Source of the DNA: Saccharospirillum sp.
GTDB lineage: Bacteria; Pseudomonadota; Gammaproteobacteria; Pseudomonadales; Natronospirillaceae
Direction of reading: 5' to 3'
Length of the DNA: 64,000 nt
NCBI GenBank assembly: GCA_022565595.1
Contig: JAIUML010000006.1
Location: 124,001-188,000, forward strand
The notes below the pieces were generated by a model that ran no database searches, had not been told where the DNA came from, and saw only the letters and a list, made by a program, of their open reading frames with translations. The position numbers and the translations under genes are program-made. This document shows, piece after piece, positions 1 to 8,460 of the stretch (the first letter of the stretch is position 1; each line of letters opens with the position of its first letter).

Positions 1-822
1 CAGGCTGCCCAGGCGCTGCTGCCAGGTAACCGTTCGTGCGGACAGAGGATCCGCTATACCGAGGTGCTTCAGGAAATGGCACACCTCTTCCATTTCTGCA
101 GCACGGCGAATACCGTGCTGTGTCATGCGCTCCAGGTTGTAACCACCCTTGCGCACCCCGTCAAAACCGGGGTTCGATGCTTCCAGTGAGGCCAACACAG
201 CCTCATCAACGCCCGCCAGCCGACCAGCAATAAGGCATTCAGCGAACAACGCCTCCATACCCTTGACCATGATGCTACGCACCATCTTGATTGAAGAAGC
301 CCGACCAACAGGGCCAGGCTCGATCGTCGCATTCATGTTGAGCCGATCAAGCGCAACTTTGGCGGGCTCAGTATAGTCGCCACTGAGTAACAGTGGCGTC
401 CGATTCTTCTTCGGGTTGACCGGTGACATGACCGCAACATCGACATAGCAACCCTGGCCACTGGCCATGGTTCTGGCGGATGCCTGCTTGGTTTGTGGCG
501 CACAGGAATTGCAGTCGAGAAACAAGGCACCGGATTTCAGCACGGAAGCAGCCTGATTGGCCACGACACTGGCCTGATCCGCCGTCACGACAGAGAACAC
601 CAGGTCGGCCTCAACCAGGGCGTCTGCAAGGGATGCACAGCCGCTGACAGCAAGGCGATCATAGCGCTCCAGCATGGCCTGTCGAACGTCCGGATCATCG
701 CTGTCAGTCTTGATGTCGTAGGCAGATGCCGCCAACACCTCGGCTTGATCCAGACCTGTCCAGAACGCTTCAGCCGCTTCACCAAAACCAATAAAGGCGA
801 TCTTCAGTGCTTGTTCTGTCAT
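1..822 (-). CDS. NAD(P)-dependent dehydrogenase, 6PGDH/3-hydroxyisobutyrate type with DUF1932-like C-terminus (partial, cut by left edge)
   Basis: All 274 codons read from the ATG at 822 to the window edge are open, so only the 3' end is missing. The protein starts with a Rossmann dinucleotide-binding motif (IAFIGFGEAAEAF, about residues 8-20), continues through a 3-hydroxyisobutyrate-dehydrogenase-like N domain, and has a second half with a conserved SSIKMVRS stretch typical of the DUF1932 C-terminal domain. It is the most distal gene seen in the leftward TRAP-ligK-galD-ligI operon, 23 bases after ligI. A role in reducing or oxidising an intermediate of the aromatic meta-cleavage pathway is inferred from position only; the substrate is unknown. 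It is not the GFO/IDH-type LigC dehydrogenase. Confidence 0.8.
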   Translation of the reverse strand, partial: MTEQALKIAFIGFGEAAEAFWTGLDQAEVLAASAYDIKTDSDDPDVRQAMLERYDRLAVSGCASLADALVEADLVFSVVTADQASVVANQAASVLKSGALFLDCNSCAPQTKQASARTMASGQGCYVDVAVMSPVNPKKNRTPLLLSGDYTEPAKVALDRLNMNATIEPGPVGRASSIKMVRSIMVKGMEALFAECLIAGRLAGVDEAVLASLEASNPGFDGVRKGGYNLERMTQHGIRRAAEMEEVCHFLKHLGIADPLSARTVTWQQRLGSL

Positions 823-845
823 GTCACTACAACTCTTGTTGTTGG

Positions 846-1727
846 TTATTTTTCCCAATACAACCGCATCGGGTTATCGATAAGCAGTTTTTTCTGCAGC
901 GCTTCTGTTGGAGCGATGCGTGGAATCACATCAACCAGAACGCCATCATCGGGTACGTGTGAACTCATGTTCGGATGCGGCCAGTCGGTGCCCCACAGTA
1001 CGCGATCAGAAAACTGCTCGACCAGAGCGCGTGCAAAGGGCACGACGTCGTCGTAATCTGGGCCAGTCATGGTCAGTCGCTCCGGGCAGCTTACCTTGGT
1101 CCAGATATTGGGATTGTCAGCCATCAACTTCACAAAGGCCTGAAACTCCGCCGAATCAACCCCTTTACTGACATCAGGACGACCCATATGGTCGACCACA
1201 ACAATGCTGTCACTGAACTTCGCCAGCAAGGGCTTCAAGCCTTCCATATCGGGTGCTTCAAAATAGACAACAACGTGCCAACCCAGTGGTTTAATCTTCT
1301 CGTAGATGGAAACAAAATCTTCCCAGGGCGTGGTGTCGACCAGGCGCTTCACAAAATTGAAGCGCACTGCTCGAACACCCGCAGCGTCGAGTCGTTTCAG
1401 TTCATCCACTGTGATGTCTTTACCGACAACAGCAACACCACGGGCCAGCTCACCAGCGGTTTCCAGAGCATCCACCAGGGCATCATTATTCTTGCCATGA
1501 CAGGATGCCTGCACGATCACGTTACGAGAAAACCCAAGGTGGTCGCGCAGCGCAAACAGCTGATCTTTACCAGCATCACAGGGCGTATATTTCCGCTCGG
1601 GTGCATAAGGAAATTCCGCTTCCGGCCCAAACACATGGCAGTGCGCATCAACAGCGCCTGCAGGTGGCTGGTAGTCCGGCTTCTTCGGGTTCGGATGAAA
1701 AGGCAAATACCCTTCACTCATGGCCAT
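846..1727 (-). CDS. ligI: 2-pyrone-4,6-dicarboxylate hydrolase (LigI)
   Basis: Amidohydrolase-superfamily enzyme of 293 residues, the same length I recall for Sphingobium LigI (EC 3.1.1.57). It opens the lactone 2-pyrone-4,6-dicarboxylate (PDC) to 4-oxalomesaconate in protocatechuate 4,5-cleavage. Family hallmarks are visible: DAHCHVFGP near the N-terminus (His29 and His31), VVDHMGRPD (His180), and GTDWPHPN (Asp248), together with the NPMRLYW ending. The start is well supported by GAGGAG nine bases upstream of the ATG. A 460-base gap with palindromic repeats separates it from galD, so it may also have its own transcription start. The identification is strong. Confidence 0.95.
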   Translation of the reverse strand: MAMSEGYLPFHPNPKKPDYQPPAGAVDAHCHVFGPEAEFPYAPERKYTPCDAGKDQLFALRDHLGFSRNVIVQASCHGKNNDALVDALETAGELARGVAVVGKDITVDELKRLDAAGVRAVRFNFVKRLVDTTPWEDFVSIYEKIKPLGWHVVVYFEAPDMEGLKPLLAKFSDSIVVVDHMGRPDVSKGVDSAEFQAFVKLMADNPNIWTKVSCPERLTMTGPDYDDVVPFARALVEQFSDRVLWGTDWPHPNMSSHVPDDGVLVDVIPRIAPTEALQKKLLIDNPMRLYWEK

Positions 1728-1792
1728 TCTTGTACACTCCTCATGTTTTTGACGGCTTAATCGTATTCCTCAACAGGAACTCGCATTGGTCA

Positions 1793-1887
1793 CCGGGTAT
1801 AGCCCTGACGGGTCGCCGTAAATACGTCCGTGTAGGCTCGGCGGCAGCCTTCCATGGCTGCCGACGTCCCGTCAGTGCTATACCCGG
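1793..1887. repeat. Long imperfect palindrome with nested hairpin (REP-like element)
   Basis: Outer arms 1793-1812 and 1868-1887 are reverse complements with one mismatch in 20 bases. Inside lies a perfect 8-bp stem, CGGCAGCC (1842-1849) and GGCTGCCG (1856-1863), with a 6-base loop. The segment GGGTCGCCGTAAATACGTCC (1810-1829 region) recurs in inverted, diverged form in the neighbouring element near 2119-2138. The 1728-2187 gap between galD and ligI holds no convincing gene; these two elements are its main content. The pattern suits a dispersed intergenic palindromic repeat, but copy number elsewhere in the genome cannot be judged from this window. Confidence 0.65.
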
Positions 1888-2085
1888 CACCCAATGCTGG
1901 ACAGTCGCACCAACTTTTAACTTTTTATCCAGGCGAGATTGGAAGCTCACCAGGTGTTTATTTATTGCAACCCTTTGCCATGTTGTCGACAAATCATAGT
2001 GCGTACTACACCGAGCTGGACGTTGTATATCGTAACTTGTCGCGTTGTAAGGGAAGGGGGCCCGGTTGCCCATTAAGGGGGGCGT

Positions 2086-2160
2086 CCGCAGCATGGATGC
2101 TGCGGTCGAGGCTCCATGGATGGATTTACGCCGACCCCCGTATGGGTCACCGGGTCACCT
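2086..2160. repeat. Second palindromic intergenic element
   Basis: A near-perfect palindrome CCGCAGCAT-GG-ATGCTGCGG spans 2086-2105. It is followed by GGCTCCATGGATGGATTTACGCCGACCC-like sequence in which the TTTACGCCGACCC part is the reverse complement of the GGGTCGCCGTAAA segment in the element at 1793-1887. The two therefore look like diverged members of one family in opposite orientation. It lies just downstream of the galD stop codon and could act as an mRNA-stabilising or partially terminating structure for the leftward operon. No poly-T tract follows, so it is not a typical intrinsic terminator. Confidence 0.5.
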
Positions 2161-2187
2161 TCCCGTACCACTGCTCACAAATCAAAC

Positions 2188-3234
2188 TCAGCCGAAAACT
2201 ACGCCATCCATTAACTTGCGCGCCGTCCGTAAGATGGCCGCGCTTTCCAGCTTGCCTTTGGTGTCTCGTTTGAGTACCACGGTGGTTTCTCCGATCGGGT
2301 GTTCAATGGCCATGGCGTCGCCCTGAATGTTGGCGATTTCATTGGCGACTGAGCCCTCTACGGCACAGGCCGTGGCGACTGATACCGCACCCAGTACACC
2401 GATGGACGCGTGGCAGCGGTGCGGTATGAAGGTGCGAGTCGAGATCACGCCGCCATTGGTCGCCGGGCTGACCAGCGTCATTTTGGGGACAGATTTGTCG
2501 GTCACATCGCCCAGGTTCATCAGGTAACCGGCCTGCAGTCGGATCTTTTCCAGTCGGGCTTTCAAGGCCTCATTGGCGTCCATCTCTTCCCGACTTTCCT
2601 GGCCGGTGATGTCGAAATCCGTTGCGCGCAACAATACGATGGGCATGCCGTTGTCGATACAGGTGACCCTTGTGCCTTCGATGGTGTCGAAGGCATTGCC
2701 CGTCGGCAGCAGGGCACCGCAACTGGAGCCTGCCGTGTCCTTGAAGGTGATCAGTACCGGTGCAGAGGTGCCTGGTACGCCGTCGATGCGGGCATCGCCT
2801 TCGTAGCTGACAGTGCCACCCAGCGTAGCGATCTCGGCGACAGCCACTTGGCCGGTGTTCTTCATGAAAATGCGCACTGGTGTGACATCGCCCTGACTTT
2901 GTACCAGACCACGTTCGATCGCGAAAGGGCCAACGCCAGCGAGCATGTTGCCGCAGTTCTGCGCATCGGTGACGATGGCCTGGTCAACAAAGACCTGCAG
3001 GAATAAATAGTCGACATCGGCGTCGGGGTGGTCAGAGCGGCTGACCACGGCGACCTTGGACGTTAAAGGGTCGGCACCGCCCATGCCATCAATCTGACGT
3101 GGGTCGGGCGAGCCCATAACGCGCAGCAAGAAGGCATCACGTTCTTGCGGGTTCGTGGGTAAATCCTCCGCGAGGAAGAACGCCCCTTTGGAGGTGCCGC
3201 CCCGCATCCATAGGCAGGGTGCAGAATTAGACAT
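2188..3234 (-). CDS. galD: 4-oxalomesaconate tautomerase (GalD/PrpF family)
   Basis: A 348-residue PrpF-superfamily protein with a two-domain diaminopimelate-epimerase-like fold expected. It converts the keto and enol tautomers of 4-oxalomesaconate in the gallate and protocatechuate 4,5-cleavage routes. Recognisable family motifs are MRGGTSKG near the N-terminus, [14 protein letters not shown] (about residues 49-62), and [18 protein letters not shown] (about 90-107). The start ATG lies inside the 3' end of ligK (8-base overlap) with AAAGGA seven bases upstream, so the two are translationally coupled. Choosing GalD over other PrpF proteins (methylaconitate isomerase) rests on the flanking ligK and ligI. 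Confidence 0.92.
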   Translation of the reverse strand: MSNSAPCLWMRGGTSKGAFFLAEDLPTNPQERDAFLLRVMGSPDPRQIDGMGGADPLTSKVAVVSRSDHPDADVDYLFLQVFVDQAIVTDAQNCGNMLAGVGPFAIERGLVQSQGDVTPVRIFMKNTGQVAVAEIATLGGTVSYEGDARIDGVPGTSAPVLITFKDTAGSSCGALLPTGNAFDTIEGTRVTCIDNGMPIVLLRATDFDITGQESREEMDANEALKARLEKIRLQAGYLMNLGDVTDKSVPKMTLVSPATNGGVISTRTFIPHRCHASIGVLGAVSVATACAVEGSVANEIANIQGDAMAIEHPIGETTVVLKRDTKGKLESAAILRTARKLMDGVVFG

Positions 3235-3901
3235 ATTTCAGTCCTTTTTCTTTCAGGCGGTCGCGCATATTGTAGATGTCGAGACCCAACTCGCCAGCCG
3301 CAAGACGTTGGCGCTTTTCTTCTTCCAGTGCGACGCGCTTTTGGGATTTTTCCAGTACCTCGGCGGCTTCTTCACGACGAACCACGCAGACGCCATCGTC
3401 ATCAGCGACGATGATGTCGCCCGGGTTGATCAGCTCACCAGCGCAGACGATGGGGACATTGACGGACCCCAGGGTTTCCTTGATCGTGCCCTGAGCAAAA
3501 ATGGCTTTGGACCAGACGGGGAAGTTCATTTCGGTCAGGTCGCGAATATCACGTACACCGGCATCGATGATCAGGCCTTTGCAGCCACGTGCTTGCGCGG
3601 ATGTTGCCAGGAGGTCACCAAAGTAACCCGCGTTGGAAGGCGAGGTCGGTGCCAGCACCAGGATATCGCCCGGCTGGAGTTGCTCTATGGCGACATGCAC
3701 CATCCAGTTGTCGCAGGGGGCTGCAGAGATGGTGACGGCAGAAGCACCGACGCGTGCACCGCTATAGATGGGGCGCATATAATCGGCCAGCAGGCCTTTG
3801 CGACCCTGGGATTCATGAACAGTCGCGACCCCGCATTCAGCGAGGCCGTCGATAATGGCCTGGTCGGCACGTTCTATGTTTTGTACAACGACGTTACTCA
3901 T
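3227..3901 (-). CDS. ligK: 4-carboxy-4-hydroxy-2-oxoadipate aldolase (LigK/GalC, RraA-like)
   Basis: RraA-like class II aldolase of 224 residues that cleaves 4-carboxy-4-hydroxy-2-oxoadipate to pyruvate and oxaloacetate (EC 4.1.3.17), the last step of the 4,5-cleavage pathway. The metal and substrate site region [13 protein letters not shown] (Arg117, Asp118) and the [12 protein letters not shown] loop are visible, and the length is normal for LigK/ProA. AGGAG lies six bases before the ATG. It sits between the TRAP genes and galD in the same leftward operon, which makes regulator-of-RNase E function unlikely. Confidence 0.92.
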   Translation of the reverse strand: MSNVVVQNIERADQAIIDGLAECGVATVHESQGRKGLLADYMRPIYSGARVGASAVTISAAPCDNWMVHVAIEQLQPGDILVLAPTSPSNAGYFGDLLATSAQARGCKGLIIDAGVRDIRDLTEMNFPVWSKAIFAQGTIKETLGSVNVPIVCAGELINPGDIIVADDDGVCVVRREEAAEVLEKSQKRVALEEEKRQRLAAGELGLDIYNMRDRLKEKGLKYV

Positions 3902-3934
3902 CTTGATCTCCTCTCAGGCAATCGACCTGACTAT

Positions 3935-5221
3935 TCAGATTAATCCCAGTGCCAGCACGGGGAATGCTATGAGCAGTGCCAGCCGCACAAGGTCACTGAC
4001 GACAAAGGGAATGACCCCAATAAAGATGTCAGTAATTTTTACCTTGGGCGCGACGGACTTGATCACAAAGACGTTCATGCCGATGGGCGGTGTGATCAAA
4101 CCCAGTTCAACGGTTAATACCGTAACGATACCAAACCAGATTGGGTCGAAACCGGCCTGCATGGCAAGGGGGAACACAACGGGTACGGTCAGCAGCAACA
4201 TGGCGATGCTGTCCATGACCATGCCCAGCAGTACGTATAGCAACAGGATCGCCAACAGGATCATGAAGGGGGTCATGTCCAGGCTGGATACCAGCTCGAC
4301 CATGGCAAAGGAGATACGCGAAACCGACAGGAAGTAACCGAAAATCTCTGCGCCAATAACCATGAAGAAAATCATGGCCGAAACCACCAGAGTCTCGCGA
4401 ACGGCATCGAAGAAATCGCGCCATCCCATGCCCCGAACCAGAGCGATGATCAAGGCACCAAAGGCACCCACAGATGCTGCTTCGGTTGGTGTAAAAATAC
4501 CGGTGTAGATACCGCCAATGATCAAGGCGAAGATCAGGCCAAAGGGGACCAGTCCTTTCAAACCCAGCATTTTTTCCTTGAAGGAGGTGGCTTCGCCAGG
4601 CGTGGCCAGGTGTGGTTTCCACGCCACCATGATGGCGATAACAGCGAGATAGAGAAACAGACCCAGCAAGCCAGGAACGATGCCGGCAATAAACATGTCA
4701 CCGACCGACTGTTCGGTTAACAGGGCATAAAGCAGCAAGGCAATCGAAGGCGGAATCATGATGCCCAGGGTGCCGCCTGCGGCGATGGTACCGGTGGCCA
4801 GTGAGTCGGCATAGCCTTGCTTTTTCATTTCGGGCAAGGCTACTTTCGACATGCTGGCGGCTGTTGCCAAGGAGGAGCCAGAAATGGCTGAAAAAACACC
4901 GCAGGAGGTGACGCCTGCCAATGCCATACCGCCACGCCAGGAACCAAAGAGTGATTTGGCGCCATGAAAGAGTTCAGCGGACATTCTTGCCTTGGAAGCC
5001 AGCACGCCCATCAGAATAAACATGGGAATAGGGCTGAAGCTGTAGTTGGTCAAAGTCGACAGGGCGCTGCTTTGCAGGATGCTGACGGCAGGGTCAAACG
5101 CAACGATTAAGCCGAAGCCCATAAAACCAGTGATGGCCATGGCCATGGCAATGGGCATCCGAATGGCGATCATGCCCAGCATACCCAGTACACAGAGGAA
5201 GCCGATCAATTGTGAACTCAT
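3935..5221 (-). CDS. dctM: TRAP transporter large permease (DctM)
   Basis: A 428-residue inner-membrane protein, the expected length for the 12-segment TRAP large subunit. It begins with a hydrophobic segment (LCVLGMLGMIAIRMPIAMAM) and contains the family stretch GGTLGIMIPPSIALLLYALLTE. It moves the substrate through the membrane driven by an ion gradient, together with DctQ and the periplasmic DctP. Its ATG overlaps the dctQ stop codon as ATGA. The aromatic-acid pathway genes immediately downstream suggest the substrate is an aromatic or pyrone (di)carboxylate, but the sequence does not decide which. Confidence 0.93.
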   Translation of the reverse strand: MSSQLIGFLCVLGMLGMIAIRMPIAMAMAITGFMGFGLIVAFDPAVSILQSSALSTLTNYSFSPIPMFILMGVLASKARMSAELFHGAKSLFGSWRGGMALAGVTSCGVFSAISGSSLATAASMSKVALPEMKKQGYADSLATGTIAAGGTLGIMIPPSIALLLYALLTEQSVGDMFIAGIVPGLLGLFLYLAVIAIMVAWKPHLATPGEATSFKEKMLGLKGLVPFGLIFALIIGGIYTGIFTPTEAASVGAFGALIIALVRGMGWRDFFDAVRETLVVSAMIFFMVIGAEIFGYFLSVSRISFAMVELVSSLDMTPFMILLAILLLYVLLGMVMDSIAMLLLTVPVVFPLAMQAGFDPIWFGIVTVLTVELGLITPPIGMNVFVIKSVAPKVKITDIFIGVIPFVVSDLVRLALLIAFPVLALGLI

Positions 5222-5742
5222 TCGTCTTCCCCTGTTTTAGCAGTAAGGTATTCCCAGGTGACGCTGATGCCTCTGATGCCCAGCATCACAGTACCGACCA
5301 GGGCGAGGGAATAGATGTATCCCATCGGAATACCAAAATCTTGTGAGGTTTCGCCAGAACGCGAAACACGTTCAATGCGGTCCAGCAAGCCGCTGGAGAG
5401 AACGAACCCGAATACGCCGAAGAAAAAAACAAAAAAACCGGCAATCCAGTTCTTGAACTTTTCGGGTAATTTTTCTGTGAATATTTCAACGATCACCTGC
5501 CCGTCTTTCAAGGCGTAGGGCAAAGCGTATAGAATGCTCAACAGCAAACCGAAGCGGACGATCTCGTAGCTGCCCCGAAAGGTCAGATCAATATTTCCGC
5601 CGGTGGCACCAAAGAGCGTTCGAGTGAAGACGTCAGCCAGAACGGCTGCCATAGAAAATATGAGAATGGCTCCACCCACTATGCTGAGCCAGTAGGCGAG
5701 AGACTTGATCCAATAGGCTATTCGATTGACAAAGGCAATCAT
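5218..5742 (-). CDS. dctQ: TRAP transporter small permease (DctQ)
   Basis: Small membrane subunit of about 174 residues with four hydrophobic segments, matching DctQ. The ATG at 5742 is chosen because GGAG sits five bases upstream; a longer frame starting with TTG at 5778 would begin inside the intercistronic hairpin and lacks a ribosome binding site. The stop codon overlaps the dctM start. The motif FTRTLFGATGGNIDL and the loop before the third segment are typical of the family. Confidence 0.88.
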   Translation of the reverse strand: MIAFVNRIAYWIKSLAYWLSIVGGAILIFSMAAVLADVFTRTLFGATGGNIDLTFRGSYEIVRFGLLLSILYALPYALKDGQVIVEIFTEKLPEKFKNWIAGFFVFFFGVFGFVLSSGLLDRIERVSRSGETSQDFGIPMGYIYSLALVGTVMLGIRGISVTWEYLTAKTGEDE

Positions 5743-5764
5743 GATGTCTCCGGATAAAAGAGAG

Positions 5765-5800
5765 TTCGCTGAACCCAAACTGCCCTCTGGGTTCAGCGAA
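5765..5800 (-). promoter_or_regulatory. Intercistronic 13-bp hairpin between dctP and dctQ
   Basis: TTCGCTGAACCCA (5765-5777) pairs perfectly with TGGGTTCAGCGAA (5788-5800) around a 10-base loop. On the transcribed minus strand it lies between the dctP stop codon and the dctQ ribosome binding site and is followed by CTCTTTTA, a weak T-tract. Hairpins in this position are known to protect the upstream binding-protein message or to attenuate read-through, so that DctP is made in excess over the permease. That role is inferred here. Confidence 0.65.
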
Positions 5801-5819
5801 GAGTAAGGCCTAAGCTGAC

Positions 5820-6845
5820 TTAAACTTCACAGCTGTTGCGCAGTTCCAGTGCACGCTCATACACCTGGCGCGACGGCAAATTGCGGTTGCTCAGGTCATT
5901 CAGATATTGCTCACGAGCGGCGTCAATGGCCGGTTTCCAAGCCGGGTTTTCAACACCACCTTCGATGTCGATGATGGTGCGGCCATTCTCCTGGGCATCA
6001 CGCAGGCCAGCTTCATCCAGACCATCAAAGACTTCGCCACCGGTCACTGCCCACTCCATGCCAGAGTTGGCATCGATGACGGCTTTGTTTTCTGCCGACA
6101 GACTGTTATAAACCTGGCTGTTCATGGTTACGATGAAGGCCAGGGTGTACATGCCGCCGATGCTGGTGTGTGATTCAACCAGTTCAGCCAAACGGAAGGC
6201 TATGGTGCCTTCCCACGGCAGAGCAACACCATCGATCACACCACGCTGCATGGCGGTGTAGCTTTCTGGTGCTGGCATGCCAACAGGCTGAGCGCCCAGT
6301 TGTTCCAGAATGTTACCGACAACCGTAGTGGGACGACGGATACGCAGGCCACGCAGGTCGGAAGGCTCACGGATTTCAGTGCCCTTGACGTGGAACATGC
6401 CAGGCCCATGGGTAAACATGAACAAGGGGTGAGTATCGGTGTACTCGGCGTCCAGATGGCCTTCGTCGTAGAGGTTTTGCAGAATACAGGCACCTTGTTT
6501 GCCGCTGTCACTGACGCCAGGCAGCTCAACAATTTGTGTTAACGGAAAGCGATTGGCGTTGTAGCCCTGAACCGTTGCCGTGATGTCCATAATGCGGTTG
6601 GCGACGGCTTCATATTGCTCGGTTGGGGGCACCAGAGTACCACCGGGATAAACCTGAACGGCAATGCGACCGTTGGAATCTGCTTCCACCTTGTCTGCCC
6701 AGGCTTGCATCAACTGAATGTGGTTACCGGAAACGGCTGGCCACAGGTGCCCCATGCGCAGCGTCACCTCTTGCGCCTGCACACTGGCGGCAGCAACGCC
6801 CGCCATTAAAGTTATAACACTGGCTTTCTTTATTGCGTTCAACAT
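5820..6845 (-). CDS. dctP: TRAP transporter periplasmic substrate-binding protein (DctP)
   Basis: About 341 residues with a signal peptide (MLNAIKKASVITLMAGVAAA then VQA-Q cleavage), followed by the DctP fold: RMGHLWPAVSGNH, YPGGTLVPPTEQYEAV, and the conserved arginine region LRGLRIRRPTT that usually binds the substrate carboxylate. ATG 6845 is chosen because AGGTGG lies eight bases upstream; the longer GTG-initiated reading adds four residues. It is the first gene of the leftward TRAP-ligK-galD-ligI operon and is divergent from the LysR regulator. Substrate is likely an aromatic or related di/tricarboxylate, by context only. Confidence 0.92.
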   Translation of the reverse strand: MLNAIKKASVITLMAGVAAASVQAQEVTLRMGHLWPAVSGNHIQLMQAWADKVEADSNGRIAVQVYPGGTLVPPTEQYEAVANRIMDITATVQGYNANRFPLTQIVELPGVSDSGKQGACILQNLYDEGHLDAEYTDTHPLFMFTHGPGMFHVKGTEIREPSDLRGLRIRRPTTVVGNILEQLGAQPVGMPAPESYTAMQRGVIDGVALPWEGTIAFRLAELVESHTSIGGMYTLAFIVTMNSQVYNSLSAENKAVIDANSGMEWAVTGGEVFDGLDEAGLRDAQENGRTIIDIEGGVENPAWKPAIDAAREQYLNDLSNRNLPSRQVYERALELRNSCEV

Positions 6846-7150
6846 GATGTTTACCACCTCATTGTTGTTGTCGAATGGGTCTGTCGGGCCTCGCCCTTCA
6901 GATTACCTTTGTGAGGAATCCTCACACTGTGCTGGTCTTTATTTTTCGCCTCTCAGTCTGAATGAGCCCTGAATGTTGGCTTGATTGGTCGTTCTGATTG
7001 GATGTGATCTATCCATCACCGTGACAGCAGTATTCACATCAGGCACCGTTACTGCCATTTAGTTTTACTTAAATAGGTATTAATTTATGTTATAAATAGG
7101 TTTTTAGTCGTGGCCGTGGTTGGCGGTCTTTGTATAGGACAGAGCGTTCC
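6846..7150. promoter_or_regulatory. Divergent dctP / LysR promoter region with candidate regulator sites
   Basis: This 305-base AT-rich spacer separates the two divergent transcription units. It contains an inverted repeat ATTTA-N8-TAAAT (7057-7074), a layout like the T-N11-A core of LysR boxes, and a direct repeat AAATAGGT at 7071-7078 and 7094-7101, 23 bases apart (about two helical turns). Two tandem sites would suit a LysR tetramer. No core promoter could be assigned with confidence, and no gene is present. Confidence 0.45.
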
Positions 7151-8377
7151 ATGTTGGACACCCTCCCGAATATCAGGCACTTACGCGCCTTTGCTGAAGT
7201 GGCAGAGGCGCACAGTATCAGCGCTGCGGCTGAACGTATTTTTTTGTCCCAATCGGCCATTACCCAGGCCATCAAGAAGTTGGAGGTCCATTTTGCGACC
7301 GATTTGTTTCTGCGACGCCATAATGGCATGTTCCTCACCGATGCCGGTCAGTTGCTGCAACGTCGGGTCTACCGCTGTATGGCGTTTTTGCGGGGCGGTG
7401 TGCGTGAGGCCATGCGTATTGGCGACCGGAAATTGGAAGGCAGCCGAGTGGCGGGGCAACCCCATACACTGATCAGCAATGCTCAGCTCAGATCCCTCTT
7501 TGCTTTGCAAAACGCCACCAGTTACAGCGTTGCGGCAAGATTGATCGGCGTTTCCCAACCCGCCCTATACCGGTCCGCTGGTGAACTAGAAGATCTGCTC
7601 AATACCCTGTTGTATGAAAAAACCAGTGCCGGCATCAGCCTGACGCGTGCAGCCTTGCGCCTGGTGCGGGCCTGTCGCCTTGCCGTCAAGGAGATCGAGC
7701 AGGCAATGGGCGAGCTCAGTGAGTTTCGGGGTGCGGATTCGAGCCAGATTCTGGTTGGGTCGATGCCTCTGGCAAGAACTTATATTTTGCCTTCGGCCAT
7801 CAATGGCCTGGCCCGCTTCAAGCCTGAGGTGCGCGTTGGGGTCATCGAAGGTCCTTATGACGACTTGTTACAGCGGCTGTTACACGGTGAGGTGGATGTT
7901 CTGATTGGCGCCTTGCGCGAGCCAGCGCCAAGTACAGACATCTTGCAGGAACGACTGTTCAGTACGGAACTCTCTGTGGTGGCTCGACGTGGCCACCCGC
8001 TCGATGGCAAGACCGGTTTGACGCTGGAGGATCTTGCGCCCTATCGTTGGGTGGTGCCCAGGTCAGGCACGCCGGCGCGCAGACTCTTTGAACAGATCAT
8101 CGCCTCGCACTTGCCCTCTGCACAGGTGGGTCTGGTGGAGTGCAGCTCCCAGGTGGTCATAAGGGAGTTGTTGCTGGGCAGCGATCGATTAACCTTTATC
8201 TCCTCCCATCAGATTGAGCATGAGCAGAAAGAAGGCATATTGACGGTGCTGGATACCGAGCTGGAGCGGCCAGCCCGGCCCATCGGTATTACCATTCGCA
8301 AGGATTGGCAGCCGACGACAACACAGCGTCTGTTTATTTCCATGCTGCGTGATTTGAGTACAGGGTTGAAACGGTAA
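7151..8377 (+). CDS. LysR-type regulator with two N-terminal helix-turn-helix domains
   Basis: The protein has 408 residues from ATG 7151, about 100 more than a usual LysR regulator. The first winged HTH (NIRHLRAFAEVAEAHSISAA onward, about residues 7-65) is followed by a second LysR-like HTH (QLRSLFALQNATSYSVAARL onward, about 112-170), then a normal co-inducer-binding domain with LVGSMPLARTYILP. Transcribed away from the aromatic operon, it most likely controls that operon in response to a pathway intermediate. A TTG at 7130 would add seven residues; ATG with AGGA upstream is preferred. Confidence 0.88.
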   Translation: MLDTLPNIRHLRAFAEVAEAHSISAAAERIFLSQSAITQAIKKLEVHFATDLFLRRHNGMFLTDAGQLLQRRVYRCMAFLRGGVREAMRIGDRKLEGSRVAGQPHTLISNAQLRSLFALQNATSYSVAARLIGVSQPALYRSAGELEDLLNTLLYEKTSAGISLTRAALRLVRACRLAVKEIEQAMGELSEFRGADSSQILVGSMPLARTYILPSAINGLARFKPEVRVGVIEGPYDDLLQRLLHGEVDVLIGALREPAPSTDILQERLFSTELSVVARRGHPLDGKTGLTLEDLAPYRWVVPRSGTPARRLFEQIIASHLPSAQVGLVECSSQVVIRELLLGSDRLTFISSHQIEHEQKEGILTVLDTELERPARPIGITIRKDWQPTTTQRLFISMLRDLSTGLKR

Positions 8378-8460
8378 GCAGCGTTTCATCAGGCTGGGGT
8401 GCAGAATGTTATAGGGCCCTGTAGATTGCTGTTCTGGTTCCGTTGGATCGGGGAAACCCC

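Noticed and set aside
975-1760. 261-codon plus-strand frame across ligI
   Set aside because: Antisense shadow of a gene with complete catalytic residues.
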